This document shows positions 16,510 to 20,273 of a stretch of 34,018 nt of DNA, one piece after another. The translations under genes were made by a program, and so were the position numbers. The notes under the pieces are model-generated. The model saw nothing but the letters and a program-made list of their open reading frames with translations. It was not told the DNA's origin and ran no database searches. Each line of letters begins with the position of its first letter. The stretch's first letter is position 1. Origin of the DNA: a virus; IMG/VR virus record IMGVR_UViG_3300013285_000045, positions 1 to 34,018 of that record, one strand, 5' to 3'.

Positions 16510-16741
16510 TACCATCTCCTTCCAGTTTCCATTCAGCAATCCCCCTGCAAGCCTCTTTATTCCTCGCACAAGCCACAAGTTCTTCGTAGCCTATCTCCGA
16601 GTACTCTTTCTTCCATCTCTTTGCTAGAGCGATCTTCTTGCGCTTATCGCCCTTACAGGCCAGCGCAAGCCTCATCTCCGCGCGGAACCTTCGCCTAGTC
16701 TCTAAAAGTTGGTTAGGCCACTCTCCAGGTTCTGACAACAT
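16499..16741 (-). CDS. Small helical, basic protein
   Basis: 80 aa from ATG 16741 (GAGG nearby); an in-frame reading from 16801 would overlap the upstream gene more. The product is helical and basic (MLSEPGEWPNQLLETRRRFR, then KGDKRKKIALAKRWKKEYSE). It overlaps both neighbours by 11-29 nt. No family is recognised; a DNA- or nucleoprotein-binding role would fit the charge. Confidence 0.5.
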   Translation of the reverse strand: MLSEPGEWPNQLLETRRRFRAEMRLALACKGDKRKKIALAKRWKKEYSEIGYEELVACARNKEACRGIAEWKLEGDGNGF

Positions 16742-16931
16742 CACCCTCAGTCTTTGCAGAAAACTTACAACCCAACCTCTTACCCGCACGGCTGTTGGCA
16801 TTCATCACATTCTGCTTCCACTCTCTAGGCACAACAAAACTATCCCCAACATCCATCTCCGTATGCGGATAACGCAAAGACGCTCTCAGCTTGGGAATAG
16901 GCTTGTCCTTCTCTAACACTACTGTCTGCAT
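16713..16931 (-). CDS. Conserved small phage protein
   Basis: 72 aa from the ATG at 16931, set 6 nt behind AAGGAG. The pattern LRASLRYPHTEMDVGDSFVV followed by NANSRAGKRLGCKFSAKTEG and a final RTWRVA resembles a widespread small phage protein I recall without a known function. It looks like a compact alpha/beta fold with a basic patch. It is the first gene of the leftward late block. Confidence 0.68.
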   Translation of the reverse strand: MQTVVLEKDKPIPKLRASLRYPHTEMDVGDSFVVPREWKQNVMNANSRAGKRLGCKFSAKTEGDVVRTWRVA

Positions 16932-16953
16932 ACACATCTCCTTCTGTACGCAG

Positions 16954-16962
16954 ACTATACAT
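16954..16962 (-). promoter_or_regulatory. Possible late promoter -10 (ATGTATAGT)
   Basis: The minus strand reads ATGTATAGT 23 nt before the first late start codon. TATAGT is a good -10 hexamer, but no TTGACA-like -35 is at 16-18 nt; instead an A-rich tract is upstream. The same 9-mer is the -10 of the promoter at 19986-20015. Confidence 0.35.
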
Positions 16963-17147
16963 TAGGAAATACGTTTTTCTTTTGGGGGGAAGACTGTGGG
17001 GTCGCACGTACACAAGCCCCCTCATTCCCACCGCACGCACCAGTCGGCGCAGCACCCGTCGGCATCGTCCAGCCCGACCATCGCGGCCGTCTGCCGCACA
17101 CATGGCACGGCACGGCACGACACACACGCATATATATATGGCACGCA

Positions 17148-17174
17148 GGGGGACAGGGGGACAGGGCAGGGGGG
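17148..17174 (+). other. G-quadruplex motif
   Basis: Four G-runs on the plus strand with short loops: G5-ACA-G5-ACA-G3-CA-G6. This satisfies the standard G3+N1-7 rule. A second G-rich stretch (G5-T-G4-A-G3-T-GG) at 17198-17214 nearly meets it. Formation in vivo is not shown. Confidence 0.6.
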
Positions 17175-17223
17175 CTAGAGCCCCTATCTCTACCAATGGG
17201 GGTGGGGAGGGTGGCTACCACCC
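17171..17223. other. Two GC-rich hairpins beside the G-runs
   Basis: GGGGC-TAGA-GCCCC with flanking pairs at 17171-17184, and GGGTGG-CTA-CCACCC at 17209-17223. Neither has a T-run, so they are not typical terminators. They share bases with the G-quadruplex stretches, so alternative structures compete. Confidence 0.5.
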
Positions 17224-17320
17224 CCGAGCTGGCCTAGGCTGCCCTAGATGAGTCTATAGACTACACCACCTAACACAGACAATAGACCTAGTCTTTATCT
17301 AGTGTAACCATAGTCTAAGC

Positions 17321-17366
17321 GTCCGGCAATCGTCCGTACGGAATTCGTACGCTAGTCCGGAAATCG
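17321..17366 (+). repeat. Direct repeat GTCCGG[C/A]AATCG
   Basis: GTCCGGCAATCG (17321-17332) and GTCCGGAAATCG (17355-17366) differ at one base. The second copy forms the left arm and loop of the terminator hairpin; the first could compete for its right arm (CGGAC), as in attenuators. A GTCCGTACGGA palindrome-like segment lies between them. Confidence 0.45.
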
Positions 17367-17377
17367 GACTGTTTTTT
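17354..17377 (+). terminator. Rho-independent terminator without upstream gene
   Basis: AGTCCG-GAAAT-CGGACT followed by G and six T (17372-17377) is a textbook hairpin plus U-tract on the plus strand. No plus-strand gene precedes it, so it either ends a short untranslated RNA or attenuates the early transcript. Confidence 0.65.
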
Positions 17378-17438
17378 AGTCTATGTATATAGTCTATGCT
17401 GGGCAAGCGTGCTGGCACGGTAAGTGCTTGGATAGTTG

Positions 17439-17454
17439 GGTGCAATGTTGCACC
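17439..17454. promoter_or_regulatory. Dyad before first early gene
   Basis: GGTGCAA-TG-TTGCACC is a 7+2+7 perfect dyad 18 nt before the ATG at 17472, just ahead of the AAGGA ribosome site. It may be a protein operator; the 2-nt spacer is too short for a simple RNA loop. Confidence 0.5.
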
Positions 17455-17471
17455 GATCAGAAGGATTGACC

Positions 17472-17666
17472 ATGTACCAAATTACCGCCATCTGTTACGG
17501 TTCCGAGTATGCCTATGCCGAGGGGGAGACCTTTGCCTATGCTTTAGACGAACTGGCGGAGGATGTCGCACGATCCTCCATCTATCCTGCCCGCGACGCC
17601 ACGCTGACTTGGATCGATCCGGCCGGCAATCGTTTCGAAGCCCCGGCGAGTCGTTTTTTCCGCTAA
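17472..17666 (+). CDS. First early gene, small hypothetical protein
   Basis: 64 aa from ATG 17472, preceded by AAGGA at 7 nt; the in-frame ATG at 17436 has no such site. The product is acidic with aromatic residues (MYQITAICYGSEYAYAEGET, then ALDELAEDVARSS) and probably folds as a small alpha/beta unit. No family is recognised. Immediate-early position after the control region suggests host takeover or regulation. Confidence 0.6.
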   Translation: MYQITAICYGSEYAYAEGETFAYALDELAEDVARSSIYPARDATLTWIDPAGNRFEAPASRFFR

Positions 17667-17672
17667 ACATCA

Positions 17673-17692
17673 ACCCCCCCTCAATGGGGGGT
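17673..17692 (+). other. C7/G6 hairpin between early genes
   Basis: ACCCCCC-CTCAAT-GGGGGGT forms a 7-bp stem 6 nt after the first early stop. Only ATTAATT follows, so termination would be weak. It lies 20 nt before the next start and may modulate it. Confidence 0.45.
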
Positions 17693-17711
17693 ATTAATTG
17701 GAGAATAAAGA

Positions 17712-17873
17712 ATGACATTCTTTCGCAGCCTTGACCGAGCCATTGACGTCCGCAACCAGAATGCCGACGGTGATCCGGATTGGCACTATGTTGTCATCCA
17801 GACGGCAAACAAAATCCCGACCTGGGTTATTGAAATCCGCGATGAAGATGGAATCTTGATGGGATGTCTTTAA
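17712..17873 (+). CDS. Small early protein
   Basis: 53 aa found by manual reading: ATG 17712, GGAG 8 nt upstream, TAA 17871-17873. The product (MTFFRSLDRAIDVRNQNADG, then HYVVIQTANKIPTWVIEI and a GILMGCL end) is soluble and looks like a compact beta/alpha fold. No family is recognised. It ends 1 nt before the next gene start (TAATATG), so the two are coupled. Confidence 0.6.
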   Translation: MTFFRSLDRAIDVRNQNADGDPDWHYVVIQTANKIPTWVIEIRDEDGILMGCL

Positions 17874-17874
17874 T

Positions 17875-18054
17875 ATGATCAACGACACCACGCGCAAGCA
17901 CCCGCGAACGTTGGATGAGGCGTACCCATTCGGGCCACGCTACGGGTGCGCCGTAGAGGCTTACAGGCCCGTCAGTCGATGGTACGACTACGCACTAGCC
18001 ATCATGATCGGCCTGGTGCTGGCTGCACTCATGTTTTTTTGGCTGTCTTATTGA
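17875..18054 (+). CDS. Single-pass membrane protein
   Basis: 59 aa found by manual reading, ATG 17875 to TGA 18052-18054. Residues 1-38 are soluble (TRKHPRTLDEAYPFGPRYGC) and residues 40-58 are a clear membrane helix (YALAIMIGLVLAALMFFWL). I recall similar short proteins beginning with a KHPRTL-like phrase in betaproteobacterial phages. Role unknown; possibly an early membrane factor. The hairpin-rich region begins 7 nt after its stop. Confidence 0.65.
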   Translation: MINDTTRKHPRTLDEAYPFGPRYGCAVEAYRPVSRWYDYALAIMIGLVLAALMFFWLSY

Positions 18055-18060
18055 CAAGAT

Positions 18061-18174
18061 CACGGTGACGGCTCCACAATCGAGCCGTTGCCGTGGAAAG
18101 CACCAATCGACCCTAGTCTCATGCATCCGCCCTTGTGAAAGGGTTTCCACCGGATGCAGCAGACTGGGGTTTTT
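18061..18174 (+). ncRNA. Two strong hairpins and T-tract (terminator or RNA)
   Basis: Hairpin 1: CACGGTGACGGCTC (18061-18074) pairs with GAGCCGTTGCCGTG (18082-18095), 14 bp including two G-U pairs, 7-nt loop. Hairpin 2: CCCTAGTCT (18111-18119) with AGACTGGGG (18161-18169), then GCATCCG (18123-18129) with CGGATGC (18151-18157), then CCCTT (18130-18134) with AAGGG (18139-18143) closing on a GTGA tetraloop. TTTTT follows at 18170-18174. At minimum this is an efficient terminator for the first three early genes; the elaborate shape also suits a small stable RNA. No known RNA family is recognised. Confidence 0.6.
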
Positions 18175-18196
18175 CGTTTCTCTCCACGCGCACCCG

Positions 18197-18421
18197 CTCA
18201 CGTGTCGGTCACCATACGGCAGGCGTGAGGGACATCCGGTACTGTGGGAAAGCTCTGAGACACCGGACAGGCTGGCGAAGCTAGCGGCCTGGGGCGAACG
18301 GCTCGCGGGCATGTGCGGCTCCGTCCAGCATGTAGAAGGCTAGTCCTCTTTACCTGAGGAGGGCTAGGCTTTGCTCACCATCCAGCATAGGTGATAAGGG
18401 AATAGATGTAAGGGACTAGCC
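18197..18421 (+). other. Hairpin-rich non-coding stretch before the methylase
   Basis: Four further local stems: CTCACG/CGTGAG with inner TGTCG/CGGCA (18197-18229); TCCGGT/ACCGGA (18235-18267); CAG-GCTGGC-GAA-GCTAGC-GGC-CTG (18268-18291); and CTAG-TCCTC/GAGGA-GGG-CTAG (18340-18367). The last competes with a perfect 9-bp long-range pairing, GGCTAGTCC (18338-18346) with GGACTAGCC (18413-18421). No ribosome site and no protein-like frame were found. It could be a structured RNA or the leader of the methylase mRNA. Confidence 0.45.
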
Positions 18422-18447
18422 CAGTTAGCCCTCCCATATCATTTTCA

Positions 18448-18474
18448 AACCATAGACGTATATGGTTATCCACA
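18448..18474. promoter_or_regulatory. Dyad overlapping a consensus DnaA box
   Basis: AACCATA-GACGTA-TATGGTT (18448-18467) is a perfect 7-bp inverted repeat. Its right arm overlaps TTATCCACA (18466-18474), identical to the bacterial DnaA-box consensus. It lies 22 nt before the methylase GTG. A replication or regulatory role is possible; a single box can occur by chance. Confidence 0.4.
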
Positions 18475-18484
18475 CAATTGTCAA
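18457..18484 (-). promoter_or_regulatory. Possible antisense promoter
   Basis: The minus strand reads TTGACA (18484-18479), 16 nt, then TATACG (18462-18457). A transcript from here would run leftward, antisense to the hairpin-rich region. The -10 matches only four of six consensus positions. Confidence 0.25.
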
Positions 18485-18495
18485 CAGGGGAAAAA

Positions 18496-19326
18496 GTGAA
18501 TGAGTTACATCTATTCGCGGGCGCTGGTGGAGGCATCCTCGGCGGGCAATTACTCGGACACCGATGTGTCTGTGCCGTTGAGTGGGATTCCTACGCGCAA
18601 TCCGTGCTTGTGGCACGACAAAACGATGGATGTTTCCCGCCTTTTCCGATTTGGGATGACGTGCAAACCTTTGACGGAAAACCTTGGCGCGGAATTGTTG
18701 ACATCGTGGCTGGCGGGTTTCCATGCCAGGACATCAGCGTGGCTGGAAAAGGCGCAGGAATCACCGGAGAGCGTAGCGGAATGTGGAAGCACATGGCGCG
18801 CATCGTTGGCGAGGTTCGACCCCGATTCGTGTTCGTGGAAAACAGCCCAGCAATCATTACTCGAGGACTCGGAGTTGTCCTCGGTGACTTGGCCGCGCTC
18901 GGGTATGACTGTCGCTGGACAGTGCTGGGAGCTGCCGATGTTGGGGCGCCGCACCAGAGAGACAGAATTTGGATTCTTGCCCACTCCCGTAGCAATGGAT
19001 GCAGGCTCGGGAAGATTCAATACGTCAATCGGCGGGACGCCGCGCCCGACGCTGGCATTGATGGCGAGGAAGCAACTTTGGCCGACACCGCAGGCGAGGG
19101 ATTATCGCAACGGGGACAAACCGGACAGCCTCAGAGCGATACGCAAACGCCAGCAGGGATGGTCGCCAAATTTGAACGATCTGGTGATGTGGCCGACGCC
19201 AACGGCTCAGGACGCCAAGAACAACGGCTCAGCATCGCAGATGAACAGGAATTCACTGCCGCTAAACGCAGCAGTTGGTGGGCAGTTGAACCCCAACTGG
19301 GTAGAAAAGTTGATGGGCTGGCCTGA
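18496..19326 (+). CDS. Cytosine-C5 DNA methyltransferase, C-terminus lost
   Basis: 276 aa from GTG 18496, preceded by AGGGG at 5 nt. Motif I is HLFAGAGGG (residues 5-13). Motif IV with the catalytic Cys is GGFPCQDIS (Cys77). Motif VI is VENSP (114-118). Motif VIII is HQRDRIWILA (153-162). After that the variable region has ADT-like repeats and WWAVEPQLGRKVDGLA, then stops at TGA 19324-19326, exactly where family members continue into motifs IX-X. A motif X segment (IGNGQVP) is found ~480 bp downstream in another frame, beyond an HNH gene. Role: methylates host-like cytosine sites in phage DNA to evade restriction. Without motif X it may be inactive unless the downstream part is joined. Confidence 0.85.
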   Translation: MNELHLFAGAGGGILGGQLLGHRCVCAVEWDSYAQSVLVARQNDGCFPPFPIWDDVQTFDGKPWRGIVDIVAGGFPCQDISVAGKGAGITGERSGMWKHMARIVGEVRPRFVFVENSPAIITRGLGVVLGDLAALGYDCRWTVLGAADVGAPHQRDRIWILAHSRSNGCRLGKIQYVNRRDAAPDAGIDGEEATLADTAGEGLSQRGQTGQPQSDTQTPAGMVAKFERSGDVADANGSGRQEQRLSIADEQEFTAAKRSSWWAVEPQLGRKVDGLA

Positions 19327-19900
19327 CGATTGGACATCAATGCAACCCATAAGCCATGTTAAAATGTGCTTTTGGCTTATGGGCATGCACAATGGAACGG
19401 AAACCGGAAGAAGCGAAGTTCTGCGAATCTTGCGGAACGGAGATGCTGCGCAAGAGATTCAACGGGAGATTGGAAGACCTGTCGGTGTTCATGAAGCGGC
19501 GCTTCTGCTCGCTGAGTTGTGCGAACACGCGAACCGACCTGACGAAGCACGGGTATTCATGGCGTGCGCGAAAGCACTTGGCGAAGAAATGCGAGGCGTG
19601 TGGCTACGCGAGGGCACTACAGGCGCACCACATCGACCAGGACAAGACGCACAACGAGCCGGAGAACATCCAGACGCTATGCAAACACTGTCACGACTTC
19701 TGGCACACCACGGGCAAGCGTATTGGCAGGACGGTCGCTGGGAGGATGCCACGCCTCGAGTGGCTCATGGGGTGGCCCATCGGTCACACCGACTTAAGTG
19801 TATTGGCAACGGACAAGTCCCCCTCTGTGCCGCAACAGCATGGAGATTGTTAATTGATGACCTACGCGCAAGCCCGACGCATCCTCAATGCCGCCCGTGA
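18500..19900 (+). CDS. Overlapping PTP-repeat protein in methylase +1 frame
   Basis: 466 codons from ATG 18500, 4 nt after the methylase GTG, open through the entire methylase gene and beyond. The first ~280 residues resemble a recurrent phage protein I recall, starting MSYIYSRALVEA and containing SCSWKTAQQSLLEDSE, VTWPRSGM, three PTP motifs (FLPTPVAMDA, LWPTPQARDY, MWPTPTAQDA) and LNPNWVEKLMGWP. Past ~residue 285 the frame crosses the HNH gene out of frame and then encodes the methylase motif X (RLKCIGNGQVP, AATAWRLL). The conserved phrases mirror conserved methylase motifs one base off, so this may be a real overprinted gene or a conserved shadow; sequence alone does not decide. Confidence 0.45.
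   Translation: MSYIYSRALVEASSAGNYSDTDVSVPLSGIPTRNPCLWHDKTMDVSRLFRFGMTCKPLTENLGAELLTSWLAGFHARTSAWLEKAQESPESVAECGSTWRASLARFDPDSCSWKTAQQSLLEDSELSSVTWPRSGMTVAGQCWELPMLGRRTRETEFGFLPTPVAMDAGSGRFNTSIGGTPRPTLALMARKQLWPTPQARDYRNGDKPDSLRAIRKRQQGWSPNLNDLVMWPTPTAQDAKNNGSASQMNRNSLPLNAAVGGQLNPNWVEKLMGWPDDWTSMQPISHVKMCFWLMGMHNGTETGRSEVLRILRNGDAAQEIQREIGRPVGVHEAALLLAELCEHANRPDEARVFMACAKALGEEMRGVWLREGTTGAPHRPGQDAQRAGEHPDAMQTLSRLLAHHGQAYWQDGRWEDATPRVAHGVAHRSHRLKCIGNGQVPLCAATAWRLLIDDLRASPTHPQCRP
19346..19383 (+). other. 11-bp inverted repeat at left edge of HNH insert
   Basis: CCCATAAGCCA (19346-19356) and TGGCTTATGGG (19373-19383) are perfectly complementary around a 16-nt loop that contains TAAAAT and an AAA/TTT pair. 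The ATG of the HNH gene follows 8 nt later. It could control HNH translation or mark the insertion end. Confidence 0.6.
19392..19853 (+). CDS. HNH homing-type endonuclease inserted in methylase
   Basis: 153 aa from ATG 19392; an in-frame ATG at 19356 lies inside the inverted repeat. An N-terminal Cys cluster (FCESCG, RRFCSLSC) is followed by the HNH core KKCEACGYARALQAHHIDQD and NIQTLCKHCHDFWH, with Cys67, Cys70, Cys97 and Cys100 as zinc ligands and His79-His80 in the active site. After ~residue 118 the sequence changes to RLEWLMGWPIGHTDLS, which is the C-terminus expected of the PTP-repeat frame, so the HNH ORF is fused to displaced host-gene sequence. No clear ribosome site is present. Typical role: cleaves alleles lacking the insertion to spread itself. 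Confidence 0.82.
   Translation: MERKPEEAKFCESCGTEMLRKRFNGRLEDLSVFMKRRFCSLSCANTRTDLTKHGYSWRARKHLAKKCEACGYARALQAHHIDQDKTHNEPENIQTLCKHCHDFWHTTGKRIGRTVAGRMPRLEWLMGWPIGHTDLSVLATDKSPSVPQQHGDC
19760..19900 (+). pseudogene. Displaced methylase C-terminal fragment (motif X)
   Basis: In the frame starting at 19760 the DNA encodes VAHGVAHRSHRLK, then CIGNGQVP and AATAWRLLIDD, the standard end of Dcm-type enzymes. The methylase ORF upstream ends with VDGLA-stop, homologous to the VAHGVA start of this fragment. The offset between equivalent ATG/GGG bases (19313 and 19767) is 454 nt, that is 3n+1. It could be expressed only through the overlapping 466-codon frame, by frameshift, bypass or RNA joining. Confidence 0.65.
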
Positions 19901-20042
19901 GGGTCAGGATGTCTCCATTCGTTCCATCACCTTCGCGTTGATCGAGTCCGGAGACATTGACGCGAAAAAAAGATCACCAGACTACTTGACTCATCATCTA
20001 ATCACTATGTATAGTGATGGCTCCTGCAACCAACCGGAGTAA
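19857..20042 (+). CDS. Small early hypothetical protein
   Basis: 61 aa from ATG 19857, 3 nt after the HNH stop and overlapping the end of the 466-codon frame. The product starts MTYAQARRILNAAREGQDVS and has an ITFALIESGDIDAKKR segment, helical and soluble. I recall no function. A sigma70-like promoter for downstream genes lies within its 3' end. Confidence 0.58.
   Translation: MTYAQARRILNAAREGQDVSIRSITFALIESGDIDAKKRSPDYLTHHLITMYSDGSCNQPE
19986..20015 (+). promoter_or_regulatory. Sigma70-like promoter for recombination genes
   Basis: TTGACT (19986-19991), 18-nt spacer, then TATAGT (20010-20015) preceded by TG. The dyad TCACTAT-GT-ATAGTGA (20002-20017) covers the -10, so a repressor could act here. 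The next gene starts at 20046. Confidence 0.5.
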
Positions 20043-20045
20043 AAA

Positions 20046-20273
20046 ATGAGACTGTGCATCGACTGTCGGCATCACAAGCATGATGCCGCTAACCCCGAGT
20101 ACGACAGGTGTGGCAACCCTGACGTTCGTGTGATTGATCTTGTGAGAGGGCAACACTCCATGCCTTACGCAAAGATCACCCGAATGCAAACGCAGCCATG
20201 CGGCCCATCTGGATCGTTATTCGACTACGACCCAGGTTCTTCACCAGTCATTGAGGAGGATTTCTATGTCTGA
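20046..20273 (+). CDS. Cys-rich small phage protein
   Basis: 75 aa, ATG 20046 with CCGGAG upstream. The start LCIDCRHHKHD and later Cys residues (DRCGNP, TQPCGPSG) give four to five Cys plus His that could bind zinc. I recall similar proteins (a CRDC-type start and a CGPxGxLF end) in many early regions; function unknown. It overlaps the exonuclease gene by 8 nt. Confidence 0.68.
   Translation: MRLCIDCRHHKHDAANPEYDRCGNPDVRVIDLVRGQHSMPYAKITRMQTQPCGPSGSLFDYDPGSSPVIEEDFYV

Larger units (their letters stand above)
17251..17396. repeat. TAGTCTA box cluster
   Basis: TAGTCTA occurs at 17311-17317, 17377-17383 and 17390-17396, its reverse complement TAGACTA at 17257-17263 as half of the perfect palindrome AGTCTATAGACT (17251-17262), and TAGTCT at 17289-17294. 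Four exact 7-mers in ~146 bp is far above chance. They look like operator half-sites for a regulator of the divergent promoters. Confidence 0.55.
16932..17471. other. Divergent intergenic control region
   Basis: About 540 bp between the leftward late block and the rightward early block with no convincing gene. From ~17000 to ~17240 it is very GC-rich, with GGCAC tandem copies, a short CATATATATATG palindrome (17129-17140), G-runs and hairpins. From ~17250 it becomes AT-richer with TAGTCTA boxes, a terminator and a dyad. Open frames here lack ribosome sites and protein-like composition. It most likely holds the early and late promoters and may include an origin. Confidence 0.6.

Noticed and set aside
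17101-17180. CRISPR-like or iteron array from GGCAC and GGGGGACA copies
   Set aside because: Copies are too few, adjacent without unique spacers, and better explained as GC-rich simple repeats.
16840-17251. Several long open frames in the GC-rich divergent region
   Set aside because: Open on both strands because of GC-rich low-complexity DNA; Arg/Pro/Thr-rich translations, no start sites with ribosome signals.
18065-18343. 92-codon plus-strand open frame over the hairpin region
   Set aside because: No ribosome site, composition rich in Cys/Arg/Ser without fold-like pattern, and it runs through strong stem-loops including a U-tract.
18180-18420. tRNA gene
   Set aside because: No GTTCRANTC T-loop or plausible acceptor stem/anticodon arrangement was found; no tRNA was seen elsewhere, though only an eye scan was possible.
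19330-19760. Group I or II intron carrying the HNH gene
   Set aside because: The insert is ~415-454 nt and the HNH ORF fills nearly all of it, leaving no room for a ribozyme core; only a single stem-loop is visible. RNA joining by another route is left open.
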